The notes below the pieces were generated by a model. It saw only the letters and a program-made list of their open reading frames with translations. It did no database searches and was not told the origin of the DNA. 64,000 bases of DNA from Palleronia sediminis (GTDB lineage Bacteria; Pseudomonadota; Alphaproteobacteria; Rhodobacterales; Rhodobacteraceae), in NCBI RefSeq assembly GCF_004358695.1, contig NZ_SNAA01000003.1, positions 62,001-126,000 on the forward strand, written 5' to 3'. Positions 19,585-29,247 of the stretch are shown here, piece after piece; position 1 is the first letter of the stretch, and the number at the start of each line of letters is the position of its first letter. The position numbers and the translations under genes are program-made.

Positions 19585-19742
19585 AGCTCTCGCATATGCG
19601 GCATCGCCGCCGGGCGGGCCGATTCGGCCAGGACGCGGCCGATCCGGCAGGGATGTTTTTCGCAGTTTGCGCCAACAGGGGCAGGGCCTTACGCGCCGCC
19701 CGCAGGGAAACTACCCTATCGTCAACAGTTTGCGGGCCGATG

Positions 19743-19754
19743 CTGCAACTGCAA
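19743..19754. promoter_or_regulatory. Imperfect PhaR-type half-palindrome upstream of phaP
   Basis: CTGC-AACT-GCAA is one base off the CTGC-N4-GCAG form known to be bound by PhaR in Paracoccus. It lies 38 bases before the perfect copy and could be a secondary site. Confidence 0.4.
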
Positions 19755-19783
19755 AGAAATTTGCGCCGGAATGACCGTTTCCC

Positions 19784-19812
19784 TTGAAATGCTGCACTGC
19801 AGCAGGCATATC
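19784..19812 (+). promoter_or_regulatory. phaP promoter with embedded PhaR operator
   Basis: A -35 candidate TTGAAA (19784-19789) and a -10 candidate CATATC (19807-19812) are 17 bases apart. The spacer holds CTGC-ACT-GCAG (19792-19802), the exact PhaR operator form described for Paracoccus denitrificans. Bound PhaR would exclude RNA polymerase. The phaP ATG is at 19878. Confidence 0.65.
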
Positions 19813-19877
19813 TCTGACACAGTTAGAGACATGCGGGGCGGCAACCGTTCCCGCGAACCTGAACACGGAGCGATATC

Positions 19878-20384
19878 ATGGCCACCGCGAACACCGACTA
19901 CACCAAGATGATGCAGGACATGATGGCGGCTTTCCCCACCGACATGTCGGCGATGCAGGACAGCTTCCGGTCCTATGCCGCTTTCGGCGAAAAGATGTCG
20001 AAGGTCGCCTTCGAGGCCGTCGAGAAATCGACCGACCTGTCGGCGAAATACACCAAGGACACGCTGGGCAAGATGAACGCCCTGGTCGCCACCCGTGAAG
20101 AGCCCCAGGACTACGCCAAGGCGATGACCGATTTCGCCTCGGCCCAGGCCGAGATCACCGCCGAGACGATGGCCGCCTTCGGCGAGGTCGCCAAGACCGC
20201 GCAGATGGAAACCGTCGAGCTGATGCTGGCCGCCGGCAAGGACATGACGCAGGACGCGACCAAGGCCGCGCAGAACGCCGGCTACAAGGCCAGCGATGCC
20301 GCGACCCACGCCAGCGACGCAACCAAGCGTGCTGCCGCCAGCGCGAACGACGCCGCCGTCAAGCAGGCGCAGACCGCGAAATAA
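19878..20384 (+). CDS. phaP: Phasin (PHA granule-associated protein)
   Basis: The 168-residue protein is all-helical and rich in Ala, Met and Lys, with the phasin pattern of amphipathic helices (MMQDMMAAFPTDMSAMQDSF, then AAFGEKMSKVAFEAVEKS) and a repetitive alanine/lysine C-terminus. Phasins coat PHB granules and limit their size. GGAGCG lies upstream of the ATG. A strong terminator follows the gene, and a PhaR operator precedes it, so it is expected to be its own transcription unit, switched on when granules titrate PhaR away. Confidence 0.93.
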   Translation: MATANTDYTKMMQDMMAAFPTDMSAMQDSFRSYAAFGEKMSKVAFEAVEKSTDLSAKYTKDTLGKMNALVATREEPQDYAKAMTDFASAQAEITAETMAAFGEVAKTAQMETVELMLAAGKDMTQDATKAAQNAGYKASDAATHASDATKRAAASANDAAVKQAQTAK

Positions 20385-20430
20385 GCGAACCGGGACCTCC
20401 CGCCGCGTCCTCCCCGCGGCGCTGTCCTGC

Positions 20431-20463
20431 AAGGGCGAGCTGTCACAGCTCGCCCTTTCTTTT
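20431..20463 (+). terminator. Rho-independent terminator after phaP
   Basis: AAGGGCGAGCTG (20431-20442) pairs perfectly with CAGCTCGCCCTT (20446-20457) around a TCA loop and is followed by TCTTTTTCT. This 12-bp stem with T-run separates phaP from phaR. Confidence 0.9.
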
Positions 20464-20514
20464 TCTGCGGCACGCTCCTAGTCTGGATCGGCCCAGCAGA
20501 AGGAGTCGGCCCCC

Positions 20515-21066
20515 GTGTCGGACGAGACCAAGCCGCTGCTCATCAAGCGGTACGCGAGCCGCCGCCTCTACAATACGGAGACGAGCGATTACGTCACGCT
20601 CGAGGATATCGCCCGCTTCATCCGCGAGGGGCGGGACGTCCAGATCGTCGACCTGAAATCGGGCGACGACCTGACCCGCCAATACCTGTTGCAGATCATC
20701 GCCGAGCACGAGTCCAAGGGCGAGAACGTCCTGCCGCTCGAGGTGCTGACCGATCTCGTGCGCAGCTATTCCACGCAGGCCACATCGGTCGTGCCGCAAT
20801 TCCTCGCACAGAGCTTCGAGCTTTTGCGCGAAAGCCAGAACCGCGTGATCGGCATGTCGCCCATGGCGGCGGTTCCCGGCTTCGAGGCGATGCGCCAGCA
20901 GCAGGAGGCGTTCCTCAAGGCGCTGACGGGGTCGTGGCCGACGCCCGGCGGCAAGCCGCAGCCCAAGCCCGAAAGCCCGCCCCCCGCCGATACCGCCGAC
21001 GATCTCGAGGCGATCAAGCGCCACCTCGCCGCGCTCCAGGCACAGCTCGACCGGATGAACGACTGA
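20515..21066 (+). CDS. phaR: Polyhydroxyalkanoate synthesis repressor PhaR
   Basis: The 183-residue protein has the PhaR DNA-binding N-terminus ([23 protein letters not shown], residues 11-33) and the PHB accumulation regulatory domain (about 68-108), then a proline-rich linker and a C-terminal coiled coil. PhaR binds both nascent PHB and the phaP and phaR promoters. The start is GTG at 20515 with AAGGAG nine bases upstream. The operator inside the phaP promoter is its likely target. Confidence 0.95.
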   Translation: MSDETKPLLIKRYASRRLYNTETSDYVTLEDIARFIREGRDVQIVDLKSGDDLTRQYLLQIIAEHESKGENVLPLEVLTDLVRSYSTQATSVVPQFLAQSFELLRESQNRVIGMSPMAAVPGFEAMRQQQEAFLKALTGSWPTPGGKPQPKPESPPPADTADDLEAIKRHLAALQAQLDRMND

Positions 21067-21106
21067 TCGCGGCCCCGCGCCCGGCGATTTCCCGAAAGGC
21101 CAGACG

Positions 21107-21658
21107 ATGAATGCCACCGTTCCGCCCCGCAAGACGGTGCGCGACTATATCCGCACGATCCCCGACTTTCCCAAGCCGGGGATCATGTTCCGCGACGTGA
21201 CCTCGCTTTTCGCCGATCCGCGGGGGTTCCGGATCTGCGTCGACCAGTTGCTAGACCCCTTTGCGGGGCAGCGCTTCGACAAGGTGGTGGCGCTCGAGGC
21301 GCGCGGGTTCATTCTGGGCGGGGCGATCGCGCATCAGCTCAATGTGGGCTTCGTGCCCGTGCGCAAGGCCGGCAAGCTGCCCGGCGCCACCTTGTCCGAG
21401 GAATACCAGCTCGAATACGGCGAGGCGACGGTCGAGATCCATGACGATGCGCTGGCCGAGGGTGAAAAGGTGCTGGTGGTCGACGATCTGCTGGCTACGG
21501 GCGGCACCGCCGAGGCGGGCGTTCGGCTTTGCGAGAGGCTGGGCGCCGAAGTCATCGGATGCAGCTTCGTGATCGACCTGCCCGCGCTGGGCGGTCGCGC
21601 GCGGTTGGAACGGATGGGCCTGCGGGTCGAAACGCTCTGCGCGTTCGACGGCGAATGA
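21107..21658 (+). CDS. apt: Adenine phosphoribosyltransferase
   Basis: The 183-residue protein has the PRTase PRPP loop [15 protein letters not shown] (residues 124-138) and the typical N-terminal [13 protein letters not shown]. It converts adenine and PRPP to AMP, salvaging adenine released, for example, by methylthioadenosine phosphorylase, whose gene lies 2.1 kb downstream. Its stop overlaps the start of the amidotransferase gene (ATGA), so the two are co-translated. Confidence 0.96.
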   Translation: MNATVPPRKTVRDYIRTIPDFPKPGIMFRDVTSLFADPRGFRICVDQLLDPFAGQRFDKVVALEARGFILGGAIAHQLNVGFVPVRKAGKLPGATLSEEYQLEYGEATVEIHDDALAEGEKVLVVDDLLATGGTAEAGVRLCERLGAEVIGCSFVIDLPALGGRARLERMGLRVETLCAFDGE

Positions 21659-22356
21659 CGCCGATGCGGCTGGGGCTTTTGCAATGCGGCCACACCGCCC
21701 CCGAACTGGCCGCCGATCACGGCGGCTATCCCGAGATGTATGCCCGGCTTTTGGGGCCGGGCTTCGACTGGTCCGTCTACCCGGTTTGCGACGGCGTCTT
21801 TCCCGAGGGGCCGCGGGCCGCGCAGGGATGGCTGATCTCGGGCTCGCGGGCCGGGGCCTACGAGGCGCATGACTGGATTCCCCCGCTCGAGGCACTGATC
21901 CGCGATATCGTGGCCGCGCGGGTGCCGCTGGTGGGCATCTGTTTCGGCCATCAGATCATCGCGCAGGCGCTGGGCGGCCGCGTCGAGAAATTCGCCGGGG
22001 GCTGGGCGGTGGGGCGTCGGCGTTACGAGTGGGATGGCGCGCAGGTGCATCTGAACGCGTGGCATCAGGACCAGGTGACGCGCCTGCCCGAAGGCGCGCG
22101 CGTCACGGCGTCGAACGGGTTCACCCGCTACGCCGGGTTCCGCGTCGGCGACCGGGTCGAGACGCTGCAACCCCATCCCGAGTTCTCGCCCGACATCATC
22201 GCCCGCATGACCGAGCTGCGCGGCGCGACCGTGCCGCCCGAGATGCGCGCGCAGGCCGTCGCGGATGCGGCTTTGCCGGTTGACGGCGCGGCGGCCGGCG
22301 CGCGGCTGGCCGCGTTCTTCCGCGCGACGGACGACATGGAAAGGGCAGGGGCATGA
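21655..22356 (+). CDS. Class I glutamine amidotransferase-like protein
   Basis: The 233-residue protein has a complete class I GATase triad: C96 in VGICFGHQ, H174 and E176 in PHPEFSP. There is no fused synthetase domain, so it belongs to the stand-alone GMP-synthase-like group of uncertain substrate. It is sandwiched, by ATGA overlaps on both sides, between apt and a glutamine-synthetase-like ligase. By position it may hydrolyse a gamma-glutamyl compound made by that ligase, as PuuD does for PuuA, but its sequence is closer to GMP-synthase-type GATases than to PuuD. Confidence 0.85.
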   Translation: MTPMRLGLLQCGHTAPELAADHGGYPEMYARLLGPGFDWSVYPVCDGVFPEGPRAAQGWLISGSRAGAYEAHDWIPPLEALIRDIVAARVPLVGICFGHQIIAQALGGRVEKFAGGWAVGRRRYEWDGAQVHLNAWHQDQVTRLPEGARVTASNGFTRYAGFRVGDRVETLQPHPEFSPDIIARMTELRGATVPPEMRAQAVADAALPVDGAAAGARLAAFFRATDDMERAGA

Positions 22357-23705
22357 GCTGGCTCGACCATATCCCCGAGGCGGCGCGGCTCTGGCTCGAC
22401 GGACGCCGCCCCGACGAGGTCGAGTGCATCGTGTCGGACCTGCCGGGCATCGCGCGGGGCAAGGCCATGCCCGCGACCAAGTTCGGGCGTCAATCGCGGT
22501 TCTACCTGCCGCGCACGATATTCCAGCAGACCATCACCGGCGGCTGGGCCGAGGTGCCCCTGCCCGAAAGCGCGACCGAGCCCGACATGATCCTGACGCC
22601 CGATTACGCGACCGCGACCGCGGCGCCCTGGACGGCGGATGTGACGCTTCAGGTCATCCACGACATGACGTTGCAGGACGGCACGCCCGTGCCCACGGCC
22701 CCGCGCAACGTGCTGAGGCGGGTGGTCGCGGCCTATGCCGAGATGGGGCTCACCCCCGTCGTCGCCCCCGAGATGGAGTTCTACCTCGTCGCGCGCCACA
22801 CCGATCCCGGCGTGCCCATCGCGCCGATGATCGGGCGCACCGGCCGCGCCGCGGCGGCGCGCCAGGCCTATTCGCTGAGCGCCATCGACGAATACGGCCC
22901 CGTCATCGACGACATCTACGATTTTGCCGAGGCGCAGGGCTTCGAGATCGACGGGATCACGCAGGAAGGCGGCGCCGGACAGCTCGAGATCAACCTGCGC
23001 CATGGCGACCCGGTCAAGCTGGCCGACGAGATATTTTTCTTCAAGCGGCTGATCCGCGAGGCGGCCCTGCGCCATGGGTGTTTCGCGACCTTCATGGCCA
23101 AGCCGATCGAGGGGGAGCCCGGATCCTCCATGCATATCCACCACAGCCTGCTGGACGCGCAAAGGCGGAACGTGTTCTCGGACGCGGACGGCGCCGAGAC
23201 GGCCGCGTTCCGCCATTTCATCGGCGGGCTGCAACGGCACCTGCCCTCGGCCATCGCGCTCCTCGCGCCCTACGTCAATTCGTATCGGCGCTACGTGAAA
23301 GAGTTCGCCGCCCCCGTGAACCTCGAATGGGGGCGCGACAACCGCACCGCCGGGTTGCGCATCCCGATCTCGGAGCCCGAGGCCCGCCGCGTCGAGAACC
23401 GGATCGCCGGCATGGACTGCAACCCCTATCTCGGGATCGCCGCATCGCTGGCCTGCGGGTTGCTGGGTCTACGCGAAGAACGCGACCCCGCCCCCGAGAT
23501 GACGGGCAATGCCTATGCCTCGGAGGGCGCGGTGCCGCGCGGGCTGTACGATGCGCTGGACCTGTTCGCGCGCGCGGAGGACCTGCGCGCGCTGCTCGGG
23601 CCGGAATTCTCGCAGGTCTATTCGATCGTCAAGACGACCGAATACGACGAATACCTCCAGGCGATTTCGCCCTGGGAACGGGAACACCTGCTCATCAATG
23701 TCTGA
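22353..23705 (+). CDS. Glutamine synthetase family ligase (gamma-glutamyl-amine type)
   Basis: The 450-residue protein has the glutamine synthetase catalytic fold with the PEMEFYL metal-binding motif (about 138), EGGAGQLEINLRH, HIHHSL and the NLEWGRDNRTAGLRIP arginine motif. Length, the start WLDGRRPDEVECIVSDLPGIARGK and lack of the adenylylation loop fit the GlnA3/PuuA-like group that glutamylates amines, not ammonia. Substrate is unknown. It closes a three-gene overlapping operon and is convergent with mtnP. Confidence 0.88.
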   Translation: MSWLDHIPEAARLWLDGRRPDEVECIVSDLPGIARGKAMPATKFGRQSRFYLPRTIFQQTITGGWAEVPLPESATEPDMILTPDYATATAAPWTADVTLQVIHDMTLQDGTPVPTAPRNVLRRVVAAYAEMGLTPVVAPEMEFYLVARHTDPGVPIAPMIGRTGRAAAARQAYSLSAIDEYGPVIDDIYDFAEAQGFEIDGITQEGGAGQLEINLRHGDPVKLADEIFFFKRLIREAALRHGCFATFMAKPIEGEPGSSMHIHHSLLDAQRRNVFSDADGAETAAFRHFIGGLQRHLPSAIALLAPYVNSYRRYVKEFAAPVNLEWGRDNRTAGLRIPISEPEARRVENRIAGMDCNPYLGIAASLACGLLGLREERDPAPEMTGNAYASEGAVPRGLYDALDLFARAEDLRALLGPEFSQVYSIVKTTEYDEYLQAISPWEREHLLINV

Positions 23706-23759
23706 CGAACCGCCCGCGAGCGGCCGGTCGCCACGAGTATTTGCAGAAACAGAGAAGGC

Positions 23760-24632
23760 TCAGCCCAGCACGCGCCCCGCGACCGCGTCGAGCCGGGCGA
23801 CGAGTTCGGGATCGCGCCGTTCGGGCAGGGTCATGATCGCGTGGTCGAGCGCCCGGTCGCAGCCATGGGGGCAGGGTGCATGCGGGACCGCGCCCGCGCC
23901 GGCGAGGCTTCGAACCAGCCCGGCCGCCGCATCGGCATTGGCGCCGAGCACGCGGATGATCTCGGTTATGTCGACGCTGCCATGGTCGGGGTGCCAGCTG
24001 TCGTAATCGGTGATCATGGCGACCGTGGCATAGCAGATCTCGGCCTCGCGGGCGAGCCGCGCCTCGGGCATGTTGGTCATGCCGATGACATCCGCGCCCC
24101 AGACTTCGCGGAACATGCGCGATTCGGCCATGGACGAGAATTGCGGCCCCTCCATCGCGAGATAGGTGCCGCCGTCATGCAGCGTGACGCCGAGGCCCTC
24201 GGCGGCCTTGCGGGCGAGGCCGCGCAGCCTGTCGCAGACGGGATGGGCCAGCGAGACATGCGCGACGCAGCCCGTTCCGAAAAAGGAGGTGTCCCGCAGC
24301 GTGGTGCGGTCGATGAACTGGTCGACGATGACGAAATCGCCGGGCGCCATGTGCTCGCGGAACGAGCCGCAGGCCGAGACCGAGACGATATCGGTCACGC
24401 CCAGACGCTTCATCGCGTCGATATTCGCCCGGTAGGGCACGGTCGTCGGCGAATGGACATGGCCACGCCCGTGCCGGGGCAGGAAGGCCATCGGCGTGCC
24501 CGCGAGCGTTCCGGTCAGGATCTCGTCCGAGGACGGCCCCCAGGGCGTGTCGATGGCGACCCATTTCGCGTCCTCGAGGTCGTCGATCCGGTACACGCCC
24601 GATCCGCCGATGATCCCCAGCCGTTCCGTCAT
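23760..24632 (-). CDS. mtnP: S-methyl-5'-thioadenosine phosphorylase
   Basis: The 290-residue protein is a trimeric-type purine nucleoside phosphorylase of the MTAP group: the phosphate site IIGGSGVY (residues 7-14), RHGRGHVHSP, and the purine pocket YLAMEGPQFSSMAESRM and MTNMPEARLAREAE. It splits methylthioadenosine, the by-product of spermidine synthesis, into adenine and methylthioribose-1-phosphate. GGAGGAT precedes the ATG. Convergent with the GS-like gene; with apt nearby it can recycle adenine to AMP. Confidence 0.95.
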   Translation of the reverse strand: MTERLGIIGGSGVYRIDDLEDAKWVAIDTPWGPSSDEILTGTLAGTPMAFLPRHGRGHVHSPTTVPYRANIDAMKRLGVTDIVSVSACGSFREHMAPGDFVIVDQFIDRTTLRDTSFFGTGCVAHVSLAHPVCDRLRGLARKAAEGLGVTLHDGGTYLAMEGPQFSSMAESRMFREVWGADVIGMTNMPEARLAREAEICYATVAMITDYDSWHPDHGSVDITEIIRVLGANADAAAGLVRSLAGAGAVPHAPCPHGCDRALDHAIMTLPERRDPELVARLDAVAGRVLG

Positions 24633-24870
24633 GCGATCCTCCTGCCGCGTTGCGCCGGTCGGAGCATGGAGCGGTGCGCCGCCATAGGGAAGGGGGGTGC
24701 GGCAGGGTTGCGCCCGGCGCATGGCCGGGCTACGCCGCGTGCAGGTTTCCAAGACCCGCGCGGCGTGACATAAGCCGCGATCATCCCATTTCCCGCGTCG
24801 TGCCGATCGGACGGTCCCGTGCCCCGGACCCGAGCCGCCGCCACGTCGCGACAGCGACAGGAGGACGTTC
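24633..24870. other. Intergenic region mtnP / SulP, nothing recognised
   Basis: These 238 bases between divergent genes contain ribosome-binding sites (GGAGGAT for mtnP, GAGGA for the transporter) and GC-rich sequence. I see no RNA gene, operator or terminator. Confidence 0.4.
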
Positions 24871-26490
24871 ATGGTCCGCGCATCCCTGGCGACCTTCGGC
24901 GCCATGATCCAGGCCAGGCGCGCCAATGGCGCCACCGACCCGCGACAGGTCCGCATCGAGCTGCTGGCGGGGCTGACCGTCGCGCTGGCGCTGGTGCCCG
25001 AGGCCGTGGCCTTTGCCTTTGTCGCGGGGGTCGAGCCGCTGGTGGGGCTCTACGCGGCCTTCATCGTGGGGCTCATCACCGCGATCTTCGGCGGTCGGCC
25101 CGGCATGATCTCGGGGGCGACGGGCGCGCTTGCCGTGGTGATGGTCAGCCTCGTGGCCGATCACGGGGTCGAGTACCTCTTTGCCACGGTGGTCCTGATG
25201 GGGGCCATCCAGATCGTCGTGGGCGTGCTGCGTTGGGGCAAGTTCATCCGCCTCGTGCCGCATCCGGTCATGCTGGGCTTTGTCAACGGGCTGGCCATCG
25301 TCATCTTCCTCGCGCAGCTCAGCCAGTTCCAGGTGCCCGGCTCGGGCGAGGTCTCGGGCCATGGCATCGGTGGGGGCGAATGGCTGAGCGGGATGCCGCT
25401 CGCGATCATGCTGGGCTTTGTTGCGCTGACCATGGCGGTGATCTGGGCCCTGCCGCGGCTGACCACGGCCATTCCCGCGCCGCTGGCGGGGATCGCGCTG
25501 ACCGCGCTGATCGTCACGGCGCTGGGCATCGACACGCCGGTCGTGGGGGACCTCGCCTCGATCGAGGGGGGGCTGCCGCAGTTCCACATCCCCCTCGTGC
25601 CCATGACGTGGGAGACGCTCGAGATCATCGCGCCCTACGCGATCATCCTCGCCGCCATCGGGCTTATCGAGAGCCTGCTGACGCTGAACCTGGTGGGCGA
25701 GATCACCGGCCAGCGCGGCGGCGCCTCGCGCGAATGCGTGGCGCAGGGTGTGGCCAACACGGTGACCGGCGTGTTCGGGGGCATGGGCGGCTGCGCCATG
25801 ATCGGGCAGTCGATGATCAACGTGAAATCGGGCGGGCGCACGCGGCTGTCGGGTATCTCGGCCGCGCTTTTCCTGCTGGCCTTCATCCTCGTGGCCGCGC
25901 CCCTGATCGAGCTGGTGCCGCTGGCCGCGCTGGTCGGGGTGATGTTCATGGTGGTGATCGGCACCTTCGCGTGGAACTCGCTCAAGATCCTGTTCCGCGT
26001 GCCGCTGGTCGATGCGGCGGTGATCGTTCTCGTGACCGGGGTGACGGTGGCCTATGACCTTGCGACGGCGGTGGTCGTCGGGGTCATCGTCAGCGCGCTG
26101 GCCTATGCCTGGCAGAACGCGAAGCGCATCTATGCCCGCACCCGCACCACGCCCGAGGGCGACAAGGTATACATGATCCAGGGGCCGCTGTTCTTCGGTT
26201 CGGCCGAAGGGTTCACCGAGCTCTTCGCGGTCGAGACCGATCCCGACCGCGTCATCGTGGATTTCGAGGGCAGCCGCGTCGCGGACCAGTCCGCCCTGAC
26301 CGCGATCGAGGCGCTGGCCGCGAAATACGAGGCGGCCGGCAAGACGCTGGAGCTGCGCCATCTCAGCCGCGACTGCCACCGCCTGCTGCAAAAGGCCGGG
26401 CAGCTTGTCGTGGATGCCGATGACGATCCCGATTACGCGCTGGCCGTCGATTACGGCGTGCGCACCGGGGTCCTGTCGGGCGGGAACTGA
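24871..26490 (+). CDS. SulP-family anion transporter with STAS domain
   Basis: The 539-residue protein has the SulP core (residues about 25-425, with 10-14 membrane segments; [27 protein letters not shown] and [14 protein letters not shown] are family signatures) and a cytoplasmic STAS domain at about 440-520 ([26 protein letters not shown]). The layout resembles BicA-type sodium/bicarbonate carriers and sulfate carriers; the anion cannot be told from the sequence alone. A GAGGA lies five bases before the ATG. It is divergent from mtnP. Confidence 0.93.
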   Translation: MVRASLATFGAMIQARRANGATDPRQVRIELLAGLTVALALVPEAVAFAFVAGVEPLVGLYAAFIVGLITAIFGGRPGMISGATGALAVVMVSLVADHGVEYLFATVVLMGAIQIVVGVLRWGKFIRLVPHPVMLGFVNGLAIVIFLAQLSQFQVPGSGEVSGHGIGGGEWLSGMPLAIMLGFVALTMAVIWALPRLTTAIPAPLAGIALTALIVTALGIDTPVVGDLASIEGGLPQFHIPLVPMTWETLEIIAPYAIILAAIGLIESLLTLNLVGEITGQRGGASRECVAQGVANTVTGVFGGMGGCAMIGQSMINVKSGGRTRLSGISAALFLLAFILVAAPLIELVPLAALVGVMFMVVIGTFAWNSLKILFRVPLVDAAVIVLVTGVTVAYDLATAVVVGVIVSALAYAWQNAKRIYARTRTTPEGDKVYMIQGPLFFGSAEGFTELFAVETDPDRVIVDFEGSRVADQSALTAIEALAAKYEAAGKTLELRHLSRDCHRLLQKAGQLVVDADDDPDYALAVDYGVRTGVLSGGN

Positions 26491-26533
26491 GCGCGCGCCC
26501 GCGCGGGGGCCGGGTTCGGCCCCCGCGGAACGC

Positions 26534-26833
26534 TCAGCTGCAGTAGCTTTCGGCGTTGCTTCCGAAGGCGTGGTATTTCTTCCAGAACGCCTCGTGGTCG
26601 CGGCGGTCCGAAGTGCGGATCTCCTGCGATTTGCCCGGCTCGGCAAAGAACTTGGCCGCGAGGCGCTGATCGCGGGTGGTCAGGGTCACGTCGGCCACGT
26701 TCTGGATGCAGCCGCAAAGTTGCGGCGACGTGCCGCTCCGGTTCGACTCGAGGCAGGCGCGTTCGATCACGCCCGCATTCGCGCATCCTGCGACCGCCAG
26801 TGCGGCCACTGTCACATAGACGAGTTTCTGCAT
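26534..26833 (-). CDS. Small lipoprotein of unknown function
   Basis: The 99-residue product has a lipoprotein signal, lipobox VAGC (Cys17), and a mature part with five further cysteines including the CGC in QLCGCIQNVAD, ending NAESYCS. The cysteine pattern suggests disulphides in the periplasm. The helix LTTRDQRLAAKFFAEP is conserved-looking. I do not know a function. It is convergent with the SulP transporter and divergent from lepA. Confidence 0.78.
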   Translation of the reverse strand: MQKLVYVTVAALAVAGCANAGVIERACLESNRSGTSPQLCGCIQNVADVTLTTRDQRLAAKFFAEPGKSQEIRTSDRRDHEAFWKKYHAFGSNAESYCS

Positions 26834-27082
26834 CGGTTCTGCCCGTTCGTTGCCTGTCGCGACCGCCCGTCCCGCGTTTTCCCGCGGGTTCCGTCCGGCC
26901 TCTGCCGCGGATCAGCCTAGCGCGTCGCGCGGGTTTCGCGAAAGAGAGAACGGTTCGGCAACGCGCGCGGCGTATCCCGAAATCCACAGGCGGGGCGGGC
27001 ACCGGAATCGCCCCGCACGCGCCCGCGATTGCGCCGCTGCGCCCCATGGACAAGTGCCATCGCCGGCCGCATATGAAGCGGC
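26834..27082. other. Intergenic region lipoprotein / lepA, nothing recognised
   Basis: These 249 bases between divergent starts are GC-rich with several short GC repeats. I see no RNA gene or clear promoter; both genes' promoters must lie here. Confidence 0.35.
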
Positions 27083-28882
27083 ATGACCGACCTTGCCCAT
27101 ATCCGCAATTTCTCGATCGTCGCGCATATCGACCACGGGAAATCCACGCTCGCCGACCGTCTGATCCAGCTTACCGGCACCGTGGCCGAGCGGGACATGA
27201 AGGACCAGTTGCTCGACGCGATGGATATCGAGCGCGAGCGCGGCATCACCATCAAGGCCAATACCGTGCGGATCGAGTATCCGGCGCGCGACGGCCATAC
27301 CTATGTGCTGAACCTGATCGACACGCCCGGTCATGTCGATTTCGCCTACGAGGTCAGCCGCTCGATGCAGGCGGTCGAGGGATCGCTGCTGGTGGTCGAT
27401 GCAAGCCAGGGGGTCGAGGCGCAGACGCTGGCCAATGTCTATACCGCGATGGAGGCCGATCACGAGATCGTCCCCGTCCTGAACAAGGTCGACCTGCCCG
27501 CGGCGGAACCCGACCGCGTGAAGGAGCAGATCGAGGACGTGATCGGCATCGAGGCCCATGACGCGGTGCAGATCAGCGCCAAGACCGGCGTGGGGATTCC
27601 CGATGTGCTCGAGGCGATCGTCACCCGGCTGCCCCCGCCCCGGTCGGGCGACCGGGAGGCGCCGCTCAAGGCGATGCTGGTCGACAGCAAATACGACCAG
27701 TATCTCGGCGTCATCGTCATCGTGCGCATCATCGACGGGGTGCTGCGCAAGGGCGACCGCATCCGCATGATGAAGACGGGCGGCACCTATGACGTGGATG
27801 ACGTGGGCGTCTATCGCCCCGCCATGGTCGCGGTGGACGAGCTCGGGCCGGGCGAGATCGGTTATCTCAACGCCTCGATCAAGCAGGTGCGAGACACGCG
27901 CGTGGGCGACACGATCACCCACGAGAAACGGCAATGCGCGGCCCCCCTGCCGGGGTTCAAGCCCTCGGTTCCAGTGGTGTTCTGCGGGCTGTTCCCGGTC
28001 GATACCAACGATTTCGACGACATGCGGGACGCCATCGAAAAACTGGCGCTGAACGATGCCTCCTTTACCTACGAGATGGAGACCTCGGCCGCGCTGGGTT
28101 TCGGGTTTCGCTGCGGGTTCCTGGGTCTGCTGCATCTCGAGGTGATCCGCGACCGGCTGGAACGCGAATACGATATCGACCTCATCACCACCGCGCCCTC
28201 GGTCGTCTACAACGTCTACCTGCGCGACGGCACGATGCGAGAGCTGCACAACCCCGCCGACATGCCCGACATGACCCATGTCGACCGCATCGAAGAGCCG
28301 CGGATCAAGGCCACGATCCTCGTGCCCGACGAATATCTCGGCGACGTGCTCAATCTCTGCCAGGAGCGACGGGGCATCCAGCTCGACCTGACCTATGCCG
28401 GCACGCGCGCGATGGTCGTCTATGACTTGCCCCTGAACGAGGTGGTGTTCGATTTCTACGACCGCCTGAAATCCGTGACCAAGGGCTATGCGAGCTTCGA
28501 TTACCAGATGATCGGCTATCGCGAGGATGCGCTGGTCAAGATGCAGGTGCTGGTGAACGACGAGCCCGTGGACGCGCTGTCGATGATGGTGCATCGCGAC
28601 CGGGCCGAGGGCCGGGGACGGGCCATGTGCGAAAAGCTGAAGGAGCTGATCCCGCGCCACATGTTCAAGATCCCGATCCAGGCGGCCATCGGCGGCCGCG
28701 TCATCGCGCGCGAGACCCTGTCGGCGATGCGCAAGGACGTGACGGCCAAATGCTATGGCGGCGACGCGACCCGGAAAAAGAAGCTGCTGGAAAAGCAGAA
28801 GGCCGGCAAGAAGAAGATGCGCCAGTTCGGCCGGGTCGAGATCCCGCAGGAAGCTTTCATCAACGCGCTCAAGATGGAATAG
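27083..28882 (+). CDS. lepA: Elongation factor 4 (back-translocating GTPase LepA)
   Basis: The 599-residue protein is LepA: G1 AHIDHGKS (14-21), G2 near [11 protein letters not shown]3 DTPGHVDF, G4 NKVDLP, then domain II, two EF-G-like domains and the LepA-specific C-terminal domain ending [23 protein letters not shown]. The length is typical. LepA is a ribosome-binding GTPase that acts on stalled or stressed translation. The start ATG has no strong ribosome-binding site, but the N-terminus ([16 protein letters not shown]) matches the family. Confidence 0.98.
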   Translation: MTDLAHIRNFSIVAHIDHGKSTLADRLIQLTGTVAERDMKDQLLDAMDIERERGITIKANTVRIEYPARDGHTYVLNLIDTPGHVDFAYEVSRSMQAVEGSLLVVDASQGVEAQTLANVYTAMEADHEIVPVLNKVDLPAAEPDRVKEQIEDVIGIEAHDAVQISAKTGVGIPDVLEAIVTRLPPPRSGDREAPLKAMLVDSKYDQYLGVIVIVRIIDGVLRKGDRIRMMKTGGTYDVDDVGVYRPAMVAVDELGPGEIGYLNASIKQVRDTRVGDTITHEKRQCAAPLPGFKPSVPVVFCGLFPVDTNDFDDMRDAIEKLALNDASFTYEMETSAALGFGFRCGFLGLLHLEVIRDRLEREYDIDLITTAPSVVYNVYLRDGTMRELHNPADMPDMTHVDRIEEPRIKATILVPDEYLGDVLNLCQERRGIQLDLTYAGTRAMVVYDLPLNEVVFDFYDRLKSVTKGYASFDYQMIGYREDALVKMQVLVNDEPVDALSMMVHRDRAEGRGRAMCEKLKELIPRHMFKIPIQAAIGGRVIARETLSAMRKDVTAKCYGGDATRKKKLLEKQKAGKKKMRQFGRVEIPQEAFINALKME

Positions 28883-28978
28883 GCCGGCCGGCATTTCCCC
28901 GCGGTTTTGCGCCAGATCAACGCGGCCGCCGCGGGGTCGTGCGACGGATCGCGCGTTCTGTCACGAAAGGGGCGCGCC

Positions 28979-29161
28979 ATGATTCGGCTGGCAACTGTTC
29001 TCTACTCCATCGTCGGCACGTCGCTGGCGGGAACCTTCGTCATCGCGTCCCTGACCGCGGGCTACGATACGCTCGTGCCGATCCTGATCGCGGCGGCCGC
29101 CGGCTTTGTTCTGGCGCTTCCGGCCTCGGTGCTGATCGCGCGGGCGATCCTGCGGCGCTGA
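28979..29161 (+). CDS. Small two-helix membrane protein
   Basis: The 60-residue protein consists of two hydrophobic helices (ATVLYSIVGTSLAGTFVIAS and LIAAAAGFVLALPASVLIARA) joined by a short turn, and a basic end. It resembles a family of about 60 residues seen next to other genes in Rhodobacteraceae that databases sometimes misname as CTP synthetase; that resemblance is from memory. Function unknown. The ATG at 28979 has GAAAGGGG upstream. Confidence 0.7.
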   Translation: MIRLATVLYSIVGTSLAGTFVIASLTAGYDTLVPILIAAAAGFVLALPASVLIARAILRR

Positions 29162-29170
29162 GGCGAGGAT

Positions 29171-29187
29171 TGCGGCACCTTGCCGCA
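29171..29187 (+). terminator. Hairpin after small membrane protein gene
   Basis: TGCGGCA (29171-29177) and TGCCGCA (29181-29187) form a 7-bp stem with a CCT loop ten bases after the stop at 29161. No T-run follows. Confidence 0.35.
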
Positions 29188-29247
29188 CGGCGCATCCGGG
29201 GCGGGGTGGTTTCGTTGACGGTCCGAGGACCAGACGAAGGATAGCCC

